In this document: in pieces, positions 13,835 to 22,406 of the stretch
Position numbering within the stretch: position 1 is the first letter of the stretch
Layout: every line of letters starts with the position of its first letter
DNA from: Clostridia bacterium
GTDB taxonomy: Bacteria > Bacillota > Clostridia > Oscillospirales > Acutalibacteraceae
NCBI GenBank assembly: GCA_900771185.1
Contig: CAAGND010000027.1
Coordinates: forward strand, 1-38,596
Direction: 5' to 3'
DNA: 38,596 nucleotides
Position numbers and translations under genes: made by a program
Notes under the pieces: model-generated
What the model saw: only the letters and a program-made list of their open reading frames with translations
Told to the model about the DNA's origin: nothing
The model's database searches: none

Positions 13835-16045
13835 ATGTTTGAAGGCTTCAAAAAATTTGAAACAGAAATTGCCGGCAGACCTTTTGTCGTAGAAGTCGGC
13901 AAGATGGCGCAGCTTGCAGGCGGCTCGTGCCTTGTTCGCTACGGCGAAACAAACGTGCTTTGCACTGCCACAATGGCTGCAAAGCCCAGAGAGGGTGTTG
14001 ATTTCTTCCCCCTTTCCGTTGACTTTGAGGAAAAGCTCTATTCCGTGGGCAGAATTCCCGGCTCTTTCCAGCGCCGTGAGGGCAGAGCGAGCGAGAAAGC
14101 AACTCTTGCATCAAGAGTTATTGACAGACCTATCCGCCCCCTTTTCCCGAAGGATATGAGAAACGATGTGGGCGTTGTTGCTACTGTCATGTCGGTTGAC
14201 CCTGACTGCCAGCCCGAAATTGCCGCTATGCTCGGTGTTTCCATAGCGCTTTCTATCTCAGAGATTCCGTGGGACGGCCCGATTTCCGGTGTCAGCGTCG
14301 GTCTTATCGACGGCGAATATGTTATTAACCCCACCGAGGCTCAGCGTGAAGTGAGCCGTATGGCTGTCACCGTTGCTTCCACCTCAGACCTTGTCGCTAT
14401 GATTGAGGCGGGCGCTAAAGAAGTTACAAACGATGAGATGTATGACGGCATCATGTTCGCCCACAAGGAGAATCAGCGCATAGTTGAGTTCATCAAGGGT
14501 ATTCAGGCAGAAGTGGGCAAGGAGAAGGTCTCCTTCCCGTCAAACGATCCTGATCCTGAGATGTATGAAGCAATAAAGGACTTCTCTATTGAGGATATCC
14601 GTGTTGCTCTTGACACGGATGACAAGCGTGTCCGCGATGAGCGTCTCAAGCCCATCTATGACAGCGTGCACGAGAAATTTGACGAAATCTATCCGGACGA
14701 TATCGCGAAAATTGACGACTGTCTCTATAAAACTCAGAAGTACGTTGTCCGCCGCTGGCTTCTTGATGACGGCAAGCGCGTTGACGGAAGAGGAATTGAC
14801 GAGATTCGTCCCCTCGCTGCTGAAGTCGATCTGCTTGACAGAGTTCACGGTTCCGGCATGTTCACCAGAGGTCAGACCCAGGTGCTCACCGTTACCACGC
14901 TCGGTCCCATGAGTGATGCTCAGATTCTTGACGGCATTGACAATGAGGAGTCAAAGCGCTATATGCATCACTACAACTTCCCCTCATATTCAGTCGGTGA
15001 GACAAAGCCCTCCAGAGGTCCCGGCAGACGTGAAATCGGTCACGGCGCTCTCGCTGAGCGTGCGCTCCTGCCCGTCATTCCGAGTGTTGAGGAGTTCCCC
15101 TACTGCATCCGCCTTGTTTCTGAGGTTCTTTCCTCCAACGGTTCAACCTCGCAGGCTTCAATCTGTGGTTCAACCCTTTCGCTTATGGCTGCCGGCGTTC
15201 CTATTAAGGCTCCCGTTGCGGGTATTTCCTGTGGCCTTGTCACAGAGGGCGACCGCTTCATGACAATGGTTGATATTCAGGGTCTTGAGGACTTTTTCGG
15301 CGACATGGACTTCAAGGTCGGCGGCACAAAGAAGGGTATCACCGCCATTCAGATGGACCTTAAGGTTCACGGTCTTACCCCTGCTATTATCCGTGAGGCT
15401 CTTGACAAGACTTACAAAGCAAGATGCTATATTCTTGACGAGGTTATGCTTCCTGTTATCTCTGAACCCAGAGCTGAACTTTCAAAATATGCGCCCAAGA
15501 TGCTCACCACAAAGATTGACGTTGAGAAAATCGGTGACGTCATCGGCAAGCAGGGCAAGGTCATTCAGAAGATCTGCGCTGAGTGCAACTGCAAGGTTGA
15601 TGTTGAGGAGGACGGAACAATTTATATCTCCGCTATCGACATTGACGATGCGAAGCGTGCGCTCAACATGGTTGAAACCATCGCAAACGACCCTGAGGTC
15701 GGTGCTATTTACAAGGGTGTTGTCACCCGTCTGATGGACTTCGGCGCGTTTGTCGAGATTGCTCCCGGCAAGGAGGGTCTTGTCCACATCAGTCACCTCG
15801 ATGTCAAGCGCACAGAGAGAGTTGAAGATGTTGTCGCTGTCGGCGACGAGGTCATTGTCAAGGTTCGCGAAATCGATGACCAGGGCAGACTGAACCTCTC
15901 CCGCAGAGACGCTCTCATAGAAGTTGAGGGTCTTGTTCCGGAAAATGAGGTTTCTGACCATCCCCGCAAGCCTGCTCCCCGCAGGGACGGCAACCGCGGC
16001 AACAGAGGCGGCCGTGACGGCAACAGAGACAGAAAAAGATATTAA
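13835..16045 (+). CDS. pnp: polyribonucleotide nucleotidyltransferase (PNPase)
   Basis: PNPase degrades RNA 3' to 5' with phosphate. The 736 residues hold two RNase PH domains (about 1-225 and 310-550, with FTRGQTQVL, GRREIGHGALAERAL, SSNGSTSQAS and the acidic FGDMDFKVGGT and IQMDLK motifs), the helical linker, a KH domain (about 555-615, IGKQGK loop) and an S1 domain (about 625-695). The C-terminal 30 residues are rich in Arg, Gly, Asn and Asp. AGAGGT lies 7 nt before the ATG. A bidirectional terminator follows. Confidence 0.98.
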   Translation: MFEGFKKFETEIAGRPFVVEVGKMAQLAGGSCLVRYGETNVLCTATMAAKPREGVDFFPLSVDFEEKLYSVGRIPGSFQRREGRASEKATLASRVIDRPIRPLFPKDMRNDVGVVATVMSVDPDCQPEIAAMLGVSIALSISEIPWDGPISGVSVGLIDGEYVINPTEAQREVSRMAVTVASTSDLVAMIEAGAKEVTNDEMYDGIMFAHKENQRIVEFIKGIQAEVGKEKVSFPSNDPDPEMYEAIKDFSIEDIRVALDTDDKRVRDERLKPIYDSVHEKFDEIYPDDIAKIDDCLYKTQKYVVRRWLLDDGKRVDGRGIDEIRPLAAEVDLLDRVHGSGMFTRGQTQVLTVTTLGPMSDAQILDGIDNEESKRYMHHYNFPSYSVGETKPSRGPGRREIGHGALAERALLPVIPSVEEFPYCIRLVSEVLSSNGSTSQASICGSTLSLMAAGVPIKAPVAGISCGLVTEGDRFMTMVDIQGLEDFFGDMDFKVGGTKKGITAIQMDLKVHGLTPAIIREALDKTYKARCYILDEVMLPVISEPRAELSKYAPKMLTTKIDVEKIGDVIGKQGKVIQKICAECNCKVDVEEDGTIYISAIDIDDAKRALNMVETIANDPEVGAIYKGVVTRLMDFGAFVEIAPGKEGLVHISHLDVKRTERVEDVVAVGDEVIVKVREIDDQGRLNLSRRDALIEVEGLVPENEVSDHPRKPAPRRDGNRGNRGGRDGNRDRKRY

Positions 16046-16063
16046 TAGCCTTTAAAATTTCAA

Positions 16064-16102
16064 AGTCCCGCAGAGGAAAACCTCTGCGGGACTGATTTTA
16101 TT
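16064..16102. terminator. strong terminator between pnp and the convergent GNAT gene
   Basis: A perfect 13-bp stem, AGTCCCGCAGAGG (16064-16076) and CCTCTGCGGGACT (16081-16093), with an AAAA loop and then GATTTTATTTTC on the plus strand. On the minus strand TTTGAAATTTT follows, so it likely serves both convergent genes. Confidence 0.88.
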
Positions 16103-16103
16103 T

Positions 16104-16652
16104 TCAAAGAATTTTAATCATAAAGTCATAGTCCTGATATCTGCCGTCTTTGAGGCGCTGTGCATGAGGGAGAACACCGGTTTTGACAAAGCCGCATTTC
16201 TCATAAAGGTGTTTTGCCCTCTCATTCGATGAGACGACCTCCAGCTCCAGCTGCTCGAATCCGAGCTTTTGAGCATGTTTTATGCAGCTCAATGTCAGCG
16301 CTGAACCTACCCCTAAGCCCCAAAACTCCTGTAAAACACATATTCCTAATTCGGCTCGGTGATAATTTTTTATATTTTTGCCTATCGGGTTCACACCTGC
16401 CATACCAGCAAGCCTGCCGCCGACAAAGGCAGCGATCTGCACCGAGCGTCCATCTGCCAACATCCGGGCAAGAAATTGCCTCTCCGCCTCAATGTCATCG
16501 TCAACCTCTTCGGGATAGCGCGACATATTGTCTGTTTGAGAATTTGTCTTTTTTAAAAACGCTATGACCTCCTGTGCGTTATCCTCCTTAGGGCTGCACA
16601 GATAAGCGCTCTCACCGTTTTTGAGAGATATTGTCACCGGTTCCATAATCAT
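16104..16652 (-). CDS. GNAT family N-acetyltransferase
   Basis: GNAT enzymes move an acetyl group from acetyl-CoA to an amine. This 182-residue protein shows the CoA-binding core: the GICVLQEFWGLGVGSAL stretch (motif A, Q/RxxGxG/A form) and the later SNERAKHLYEKCGF with the C-terminal YQDYDFMIKIL strand. The substrate cannot be predicted. The frame is open to 16745, but ATG 16652 lies 5 nt after AGAGGTGA. It has its own promoter and is inserted between pnp and the ribosomal cluster, where ECF transporter genes often follow rplQ in other Firmicutes. Confidence 0.9.
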   Translation of the reverse strand: MIMEPVTISLKNGESAYLCSPKEDNAQEVIAFLKKTNSQTDNMSRYPEEVDDDIEAERQFLARMLADGRSVQIAAFVGGRLAGMAGVNPIGKNIKNYHRAELGICVLQEFWGLGVGSALTLSCIKHAQKLGFEQLELEVVSSNERAKHLYEKCGFVKTGVLPHAQRLKDGRYQDYDFMIKIL

Positions 16653-16672
16653 GTTTTTCACCTCTTGCCAAC

Positions 16673-16701
16673 AGTATAGCACAACACCACCTGAAATACA
16701 A
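16673..16701 (-). promoter_or_regulatory. extended -10 promoter for the GNAT gene
   Basis: On the minus strand TGC-TATACT (-10 at 16673-16678) with a weak -35 TTGTAT (16696-16701) and a 17-nt spacer. It overlaps the rplQ terminator hairpin, so the same bases end one transcript and start the next. Confidence 0.55.
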
Positions 16702-16715
16702 ATCAGGTGGTGTTG
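16682..16715 (-). terminator. hairpin terminator after rplQ
   Basis: CAACACCACCTGA (16682-16694) and TCAGGTGGTGTTG (16703-16715) form a perfect 13-bp stem, 22 nt past the rplQ stop. The following minus-strand bases (TGCTATACTG) are only moderately T-rich, so termination may be incomplete. Confidence 0.7.
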
Positions 16716-16737
16716 ATTGATAAGCTTTAACTCAGGC

Positions 16738-17079
16738 TCAGACAAGCTCGATGATGCACATCTCTGCTGCGTCTCCCCTGCGGGGACCTGTTTTGATTAT
16801 GCGGCAGTAACCGCCGTTGACATCCTTATATTTGGGGGCAATCTCATCAAAGAGCTTCTTGACAACGTCCTCTTTAGTAACATATGCCATGACCTTGCGC
16901 TTTGAGTGGAGAGAATCGTCCTTGGCGATGGTGATCATCTTTTCCGCCATGGCGCGAACCTCTTTGGCCCTTGTAACGGTGGTTTCAATTCTGCCGTTCT
17001 CTAAAAGATATGTCACCATACCTCTGAGCATAGAAATACGGTGGTCCGTAGTTCTGCCAAGTTTTCTGGTTCCGGGCAT
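16738..17079 (-). CDS. rplQ: 50S ribosomal protein L17
   Basis: L17 lies near the peptide exit on the large subunit. The 113-residue product starts MPGTRKLGR and has the typical HRISMLRGMVTYLLENGRIETTVTRAKEVR-like core and the ending RGDAAEMCIIELV. A GTG at 17088 overlaps the AAGGAG site, so the ATG at 17079 is used. It is the last gene of the long ribosomal run. Confidence 0.97.
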   Translation of the reverse strand: MPGTRKLGRTTDHRISMLRGMVTYLLENGRIETTVTRAKEVRAMAEKMITIAKDDSLHSKRKVMAYVTKEDVVKKLFDEIAPKYKDVNGGYCRIIKTGPRRGDAAEMCIIELV

Positions 17080-17110
17080 TACAATCACACTCCTTTACCG
17101 TAAGTGGGTC

Positions 17111-18061
17111 TTATTCCTCTTCCTTGCTGAGGCTGAGATTCATCGATTTGAGTTTCGCGATAACCTCATCAAGGGACTTTCTTCCGAGGTTGCGGACTTT
17201 CATCATGTCCTCCTCGGTCTTGTTGATCAAATCTTCAACAGTGTTAATGCCGGCTCTCTTCAGACAGTTGAAGGAACGCACAGACAGGTCAAGCTCCTCA
17301 ATAGTCATCTCCAGGACTTTTTCCTTGCCGTTGTCGCTCTTGACAACCATAATCTCTGTGTCATAGGCCTCATCTGAGAGGTCGCCGAAGAGACTGAGAT
17401 GCTCGTTGAGGATCTTGGCACCAAGGGATACGGCTTCCATCGCATGGATGGTACCGTCTGTCCACACCTCAAGCGTGAGCTTATCAAGGTCTGTCACATG
17501 ACCTACGCGGGTGTTTTCGACTGTGTAGTTGACCTTTAACACGGGTGAATAAATCGAATCAATCGCAATGACGCCTATTGTCGGCGGGAACTTCTCCTTA
17601 TTGCGCTCCGCTGAATAATAGCCTCTGCCCTTGTCACACACAAGCTCCATGTGAACGTTGGCTGTGCTGTCAAGCGTAGCAATGTGGAGATCCGGATTGA
17701 GGATTTCAACCTCCGAGTCCGTCTGGATGCTGCCCGCGGTGATTTCACATTCGCCGGAAGCATCAATATAGATAGTTTTCGGACCGTCGCCGTGAATCTT
17801 CAGTATGACATCCTTGAGGTTAAGAACAATCTCGGTAACATCTTCTTTGACGCCGGGAATTGTTGAAAACTCATGCAGAATACCGTCAATCTTGACTGAG
17901 ATAATAGCGTAGCCCGGGAGTGATGAGAGAAGGACACGTCTGAGCGAATTGCCGAGAGTCGTTCCGTAACCTCTCTCAAGGGGTTCTACGATAAACTTGC
18001 CGTAAGTTCCGTCCTGCAAAAGGTCGGCAGTTTCTATCTTGGGCTTCTCGATTCCAATCAT
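17111..18061 (-). CDS. rpoA: DNA-directed RNA polymerase subunit alpha
   Basis: The alpha subunit nucleates RNA polymerase assembly and, through its C-terminal domain, contacts promoter UP elements and activators. The 316 residues show the N-terminal domain (FIVEPLERGYGTTLGNSLRRVLLSSLPG) and the C-terminal helix-hairpin-helix domain (about 245-310: LDLSVRSFNCLKRAGINTVEDL and RNLGRKSLDEV). AAGGAGG lies 7 nt before the ATG. It follows rpsD after a 75-nt spacer with two overlapping hairpins. Confidence 0.98.
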   Translation of the reverse strand: MIGIEKPKIETADLLQDGTYGKFIVEPLERGYGTTLGNSLRRVLLSSLPGYAIISVKIDGILHEFSTIPGVKEDVTEIVLNLKDVILKIHGDGPKTIYIDASGECEITAGSIQTDSEVEILNPDLHIATLDSTANVHMELVCDKGRGYYSAERNKEKFPPTIGVIAIDSIYSPVLKVNYTVENTRVGHVTDLDKLTLEVWTDGTIHAMEAVSLGAKILNEHLSLFGDLSDEAYDTEIMVVKSDNGKEKVLEMTIEELDLSVRSFNCLKRAGINTVEDLINKTEEDMMKVRNLGRKSLDEVIAKLKSMNLSLSKEEE

Positions 18062-18085
18062 TCAAAACCCTCCTTTTTATAAAAC

Positions 18086-18108
18086 GCGGCAAAGCCGCTT
18101 AAAAAGCG
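18086..18108 (-). promoter_or_regulatory. two mutually exclusive hairpins between rpsD and rpoA
   Basis: On the minus strand CGCTT-TTT-AAGCG (18096-18108) is followed by GCGGC-TTT-GCCGC (18086-18098); they share 3 bases, so only one can form fully. The second is followed by GTTTTATAAAA and then the rpoA binding site. This looks like a small attenuator or mRNA-processing point; function is inferred. Confidence 0.4.
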
Positions 18109-18136
18109 TTCCCCGAAATGACACCTTCAGGCGGCA

Positions 18137-18763
18137 TTACTTCGAGTAGAACTCAACGATAAGATGCTCTTCAACGGGAGCCATGATCTGGTCTCTCTCA
18201 GGCATAGCTGCTACCTTTGCGGAGAAGTTCTCAGCATCAGCCTCAAGCCATGCGGGAACGGGACGCGAGGCGTTGGTCTCAAGGACAGCCTTGATCTTGT
18301 CGCTCTCCCTGCTCTTTTCCTTGATGGAAACAACATCGCCGACTTTAAGAAGATATGACGGGATATCAACTTTCTTACCGTTTACTTTATAGTGGCCGTG
18401 AACAACGAGCTGCCTTGCTTCCGCTCTGGAGTTAGCCCAGCCGAGAAGATAGACAACATTGTCCAATCTGCTCTCGCAGATGCGAAGAAGGTTTTCACCT
18501 GTTACGCCCTGCTTGCGCTCAGCCATGAGGAAATACTTGTGGAACTGGCCTTCCTGAATACCGTAATAACGTCTTGCCTGCTGCTTAGCTCTGAGCTGCA
18601 GACCGTATTCAGAGGTCTTTTTGCGGCTCTGACCATGCTGACCGGGAGCATATGAACGGCGATCGACCGAGCACTTTGTGCTGTAGCAGCGCTCACCCTT
18701 GAGGTAGAGCTTCTTGCCCTCGCGGCGGCACAGTTTGCAAACCGCACCTGTATATCTTGCCAT
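18137..18763 (-). CDS. rpsD: 30S ribosomal protein S4 (zinc-binding form)
   Basis: S4 starts assembly of the 16S 5' domain and often represses its operon. The 208 residues carry four cysteines in the N-terminus (C9-x2-C12, C26-x4-C31), the C+ zinc-binding form, followed by the S4 RNA-binding domain (LDNVVYLLGWANSRAEARQLV). AGGAGG precedes the ATG by 8 nt. It sits between rpsK and rpoA as in the E. coli alpha operon, unlike B. subtilis, where rpsD is separate. Confidence 0.98.
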   Translation of the reverse strand: MARYTGAVCKLCRREGKKLYLKGERCYSTKCSVDRRSYAPGQHGQSRKKTSEYGLQLRAKQQARRYYGIQEGQFHKYFLMAERKQGVTGENLLRICESRLDNVVYLLGWANSRAEARQLVVHGHYKVNGKKVDIPSYLLKVGDVVSIKEKSRESDKIKAVLETNASRPVPAWLEADAENFSAKVAAMPERDQIMAPVEEHLIVEFYSK

Positions 18764-18787
18764 GTGTTACACCTCCTAAGATTTTGG

Positions 18788-19195
18788 TTACACGCGCCTT
18801 CTTTTTGGCGGGCGGCAGCCATTGTGGGGAATGGGAGTCGAATCCTTGATAAGGCTGACTTCAAGACCCGCTGTCTGCAGCGCTCTTATAGCGGCTTCTC
18901 TGCCGGCTCCGGGACCCTTAACATAAACCTCAACCGTCTTCATACCGTGCTCCATAGCAGCCTTGGCAGCTGTCTCCGCAGCGGTCTGTGCGGCAAAGGG
19001 AGTGGATTTTCTCGATCCTCTGAAGCCCATCTCACCGGCGCTTGCCCAGGAAACAGCGTTACCCTGAGTGTCGGTAATAGTGACGATGGTGTTGTTAAAG
19101 GTGGATTGGATATGGACTGCACCGCGCTCAATGTTCTTGCGCTCTTTGCGTCTGCGGGTGCCTGTTGCTTTTTTGCCGGAAACTTTTGTAGCCAT
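18788..19195 (-). CDS. rpsK: 30S ribosomal protein S11
   Basis: S11 helps form the platform of the small subunit near the mRNA exit. The 135-residue protein has the typical GAVHIQSTFNNTIVTITD, GFRGSRKSTPFAAQ and the ending IPHNGCRPPKRRRV. The frame is open upstream, but ATG 19195 has AAGGAGGG 5 nt before it. The start peptide MATKVSGKK is rich in Lys. Confidence 0.98.
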   Translation of the reverse strand: MATKVSGKKATGTRRRKERKNIERGAVHIQSTFNNTIVTITDTQGNAVSWASAGEMGFRGSRKSTPFAAQTAAETAAKAAMEHGMKTVEVYVKGPGAGREAAIRALQTAGLEVSLIKDSTPIPHNGCRPPKRRRV

Positions 19196-19211
19196 ATTAT
19201 CCCTCCTTGAA

Positions 19212-19580
19212 TTACTTCTTCTTGTTTGCAATGGTCTTCTTCGGACCCTTGCGTGTACGGGCATTTGTCTTGGAACGCTGGCCTCTTACGGGCAGACCCT
19301 TGCGGTGACGTACACCGCGGTAGCAGCCGATTTCAACGAGTCTCTTGATATCGAAAGCAGTTTCGCGGCGGAGATCGCCCTCAACCTTGCAGTTGTGGTC
19401 GATATACTCACGAAGCTTTGAAACATCGTCCTCGGAAAGATCCTTGACTCTGGTGTCGGGATTTATTCCGGTTGCTGCGATAATATCTTTTGCGGTTTTC
19501 AGACCGATACCGTAGATATAAGTCAGAGCGATTTCAACTCTCTTATCTCTCGGCAGGTCAACACCTGAAATTCGCGCCAT
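19212..19580 (-). CDS. rpsM: 30S ribosomal protein S13
   Basis: S13 sits in the head of the small subunit and contacts P-site tRNA and the large subunit. The 122 residues start [21 protein letters not shown]-like and end with the Lys-rich [11 protein letters not shown] tail; the [22 protein letters not shown]-type segment near the end is typical. It follows rpmJ by 36 nt. Confidence 0.98.
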   Translation of the reverse strand: [122 protein letters not shown]

Positions 19581-19616
19581 TTGTCAGTTGCACCTCCATT
19601 GAATGGTTTGCGTCGG

Positions 19617-19730
19617 TTATCCCTGACGCTGCTTGTGCTTGGGATTTTCACAGATGACCATTACTTTTCCCTTGCGCTTGATAATCTTACATTTTTCACA
19701 CATTTTTTTGACAGAAGGTCTGACTTTCAT
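19617..19730 (-). CDS. rpmJ: 50S ribosomal protein L36 (zinc-binding form)
   Basis: A 37-residue protein, MKVRPSVKKMCEKCK at the start and ENPKHKQRQG at the end, with the zinc ligands C-x2-C (11, 14), C27 and H32. This is the C+ form. GGAGGGTATTCTA lies before the ATG. It falls between infA and rpsM, the usual place in Firmicutes. Confidence 0.98.
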   Translation of the reverse strand: MKVRPSVKKMCEKCKIIKRKGKVMVICENPKHKQRQG

Positions 19731-19748
19731 TAGAATACCCTCCTTTAT

Positions 19749-19967
19749 CTACTTGGAACGCCATGTTATGCGACCCTTGGTCAGATCGTATGGCGACATT
19801 TCGACCGTGACCTTATCTCCCGGCAGAATTCTGATATAGTTCATTCTCAGCTTGCCGGAGATGTGGGCTAATATCTGATGACCGTTCTCCAGCTCAACCG
19901 TAAAGGTTGCGTTGGGTAACGCCTCGACTACCGTACCTTCAATTTCGATCATATCCTGCTTAGACAT
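19749..19967 (-). CDS. infA: translation initiation factor IF-1
   Basis: IF-1 blocks the A site during initiation. The 72-residue S1-like (OB-fold) protein starts MSKQDMIEIEG and ends LTKGRITWRSK, full length. AGGAGG precedes the ATG by 8 nt. It follows the KOW protein gene by 11 nt. Confidence 0.98.
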   Translation of the reverse strand: MSKQDMIEIEGTVVEALPNATFTVELENGHQILAHISGKLRMNYIRILPGDKVTVEMSPYDLTKGRITWRSK

Positions 19968-19978
19968 ATACTAACCTC

Positions 19979-20233
19979 CTACAATGATGCCGTTTCATCC
20001 GCTATCCGGTTGAGCGCCCTGCGAAGTCTGCCGTCAAAGGCGAGTTCGTCTTCACTTACATTAAAGCGGGTCCTCTCAACATGCTTCGGATTTTTGATTT
20101 TTGGTTTAAGGAGCCTGCGCTCCTTTCCGTCACAGACCTCGATACCCTCCGGCAAAACACGGGTGACTGCAAGCAGCCTGCCCTTGTCCCGTCCGGCAGC
20201 GGATCTGACAACGCAACCGCGTTCAAAGCTCAT
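19979..20233 (-). CDS. KOW-domain (L14e-like) RNA-binding protein
   Basis: The 84 residues begin with a KOW-type segment (RGCVVRSAAGRDKGRLLAV), as in L14e/L24-like RNA-binding proteins, and continue with a basic KERRLLKPKIKNPKHVERT stretch. Genes like this lie between map and infA in many Clostridia; their role on the ribosome is not settled. The frame is open to a TTG at 20251, but ATG 20233 has GGAGGA 6 nt before it. The ATG is 15 nt past the map stop. Confidence 0.85.
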   Translation of the reverse strand: MSFERGCVVRSAAGRDKGRLLAVTRVLPEGIEVCDGKERRLLKPKIKNPKHVERTRFNVSEDELAFDGRLRRALNRIADETASL

Positions 20234-20247
20234 CGTTCTTCCTCCGC

Positions 20248-20997
20248 TCAAAGCCGAGTCATTATCTTCGGTCCGTCAGCCGTTATGGCGACGGTGTGTT
20301 CAAAATGAGCCGAGAGTTTGCCGTCCCTGGTCTTGACAGTCCATCCATCAGGTTGCACCCTGATGCCCGCACTTCCAAGGTTTATCATGGGTTCAATGGC
20401 AAGAGTCATGCCGGGCAGCAGGCGAACGCCTCTTCCTGGCGTGCCGAAATTCGGTACGCTGGGATCCTCATGGAGCTTTGCTCCAACACCGTGACCCGTA
20501 TACTCACGAACCACGGAGAAGCCTCTGTCCTCGCAATACTTAGCGATTGCCGAGCCTATGTCTCCGAGTCTGCCGCCTGCGACAGCTCTGCGGATTCCCT
20601 CATAGAGGCTCTCCTCAGTAACGTCGCACAGCCGCTTCGCCTCGTCGCTTATATCGCCGACGGCGAAAGTAGCAGCATTATCACCGACATAGCCGTTTAT
20701 AGCGGCGCCAAGGTCAATGCTGACGATGTCGCCCCTTCTGAGCACTCGCTTGTCGCTTGGGATTCCATGAATGATCTCATCGTTTATGGAAATGCATGCA
20801 GCAGCGGGGAATCCGTTATAGTTGAGAAATGCCGGTGTTGCCCCTGCTTTCAATATAAAATCGTGCGCGATTTTGTCAATTTCGGCAGTGGTGACACCCG
20901 GTTCAACAGCATCACCCGCTGCTTTTAATGCTCCCGCAGAAATTCTGCAAGCCTCTTTCATGAGTGCAAGTTCTCTACTTGTTTTGAGCACTATCAT
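20248..20997 (-). CDS. map: methionine aminopeptidase, type I
   Basis: Map removes the N-terminal Met from new proteins using a two-metal site. The 249 residues show the metal ligands in context: SIDLGAAINGYVGDNAATF (two Asp), TGHGVG (His), MTLAIEPM (Glu) and SAHFEHTVAI (Glu near the end). GGAGG lies 7 nt before the ATG. It follows secY directly; adk, which usually separates them, is absent. Confidence 0.97.
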   Translation of the reverse strand: MIVLKTSRELALMKEACRISAGALKAAGDAVEPGVTTAEIDKIAHDFILKAGATPAFLNYNGFPAAACISINDEIIHGIPSDKRVLRRGDIVSIDLGAAINGYVGDNAATFAVGDISDEAKRLCDVTEESLYEGIRRAVAGGRLGDIGSAIAKYCEDRGFSVVREYTGHGVGAKLHEDPSVPNFGTPGRGVRLLPGMTLAIEPMINLGSAGIRVQPDGWTVKTRDGKLSAHFEHTVAITADGPKIMTRL

Positions 20998-21037
20998 GCT
21001 TTATCCTCCGTTTTGCCGCCTGAGCGGCGAAGGGCTT

Positions 21038-22405
21038 TTAATCAAGGAAGCCCTTATAGTGACGCATCATCATCTGGCTCTCGAGCTGCTTGACAGTCTC
21101 AAGCGCAACACCGACAAGAATGATTATCGAGGTACCGCCGAGCGAGATGTTCATGCCGCTTGCCTTGTGAAGTCCGTTCACCAGAATGAGTGTTGTTATC
21201 TGTGAGAACAGAATCGGGAAGATAGCGACAACGCTCAGAAGCAGCGCTCCGAGGAGCGTAATTCTCGAAATAATTTTTGCGATGTAGTCGGAGGTCGGTC
21301 TGCCGGTACGGATACCGGGGATCATACCGCCATTCTTTGCGATGTTCTGCGACATCTCTATGGGGTTGTACTGAATGCTTGAATAGAAATAGGCAAATGC
21401 GATTATCAACACAAAGTAGATAATACCGTATGCCCAGTGATCGGACTGGAATATTCCGAAGAAGCCATCCCAGAAGCCGCCCTCAGCGATTTTGCCGGAG
21501 GGAATGAACATCTGGATTGTCGGCGGGATTGAGAGAATCGAGCCGGCAAAGATGACAGGCATAACGCCCGACATATTGACCTTAATCGGAATATGAGTGC
21601 TCTGACCGCCGTACATCTTACGTCCAACAACGCGCTTTGCGTACTGAACGGGAATACGTCTCTCAGCGTTGTCCATCCACACGATGAAAGCAATCATAAG
21701 GATGAGAATGACTCCGACAAAGGGTGAGAGGAAGTAGAAGATTCCGCCCCTTGAGAGATAGCTGCCCGTCTGAGGATTGAGACTGTACAGACTTGTGAGC
21801 AGTGACGGGATTCTCGAAACGATTCCTGCAAAGAGGATTATCGAGATACCGTTGCCGATACCCTTGTCATTGATCTGCTCGCCCAGCCACATTATAAGCG
21901 CAGTACCGGCGGTGAAGCACAGGATAATAACGATAGCCTGGAACACCATGAAGAATCCGGTATAGTCCGCGCCGTTGGCATCTGTTGAAAGATAGCCTGC
22001 ACTTCTGATGTAGAAGTAGTATGCGGTACTCTGAATAAGGCCGAGCGCAACAGTCACATATCTTGTGATGGAAGCAATTTTCTTGCGTCCGTCCTCTTCC
22101 TTTGAAAGTCTTTCAAGGGGAGGGATAGCAACTGTGAGCAGCTGCATGATGATCGAGGAGTTGATGTACGGGGTAATCGACAGAGCGAAAAGCGTTCCGT
22201 AGTTAAACGCATCACCGGTCATCATGACAAGGTAATTCATGAAGGTGTTGCCTTCACCTATAAGGCTGCCGCCTTCAATAAGAATGTTTGTAAACGGTAC
22301 GGGAATCGCGGAACCGATTCTGAAAATAAGAATCACAAATGCCGTGAAAAGGATCTTCTTCCTCAGCTCCGGGATTTTCCATGCGTTGGCAAAAGTCTTG
22401 AACAT
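21038..22405 (-). CDS. secY: protein translocase subunit SecY
   Basis: SecY is the channel of the Sec translocon, with ten membrane helices. The 455-residue protein contains the early signature GSAIPVPFTN, the plug-region NYGTLFALSITPYINSSIIMQLL, the cytoplasmic loop with LSKEEDGRKKI, the RRIPVQYAKRVVGRKMYGGQSTHIPIKVN loop type and GMIPGIRTGRPTSDYI. It starts 1 nt from the rplO stop, the normal coupling in the spc operon. Confidence 0.98.
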   Translation of the reverse strand: MFKTFANAWKIPELRKKILFTAFVILIFRIGSAIPVPFTNILIEGGSLIGEGNTFMNYLVMMTGDAFNYGTLFALSITPYINSSIIMQLLTVAIPPLERLSKEEDGRKKIASITRYVTVALGLIQSTAYYFYIRSAGYLSTDANGADYTGFFMVFQAIVIILCFTAGTALIMWLGEQINDKGIGNGISIILFAGIVSRIPSLLTSLYSLNPQTGSYLSRGGIFYFLSPFVGVILILMIAFIVWMDNAERRIPVQYAKRVVGRKMYGGQSTHIPIKVNMSGVMPVIFAGSILSIPPTIQMFIPSGKIAEGGFWDGFFGIFQSDHWAYGIIYFVLIIAFAYFYSSIQYNPIEMSQNIAKNGGMIPGIRTGRPTSDYIAKIISRITLLGALLLSVVAIFPILFSQITTLILVNGLHKASGMNISLGGTSIIILVGVALETVKQLESQMMMRHYKGFLD

Positions 22406-22406
22406 A

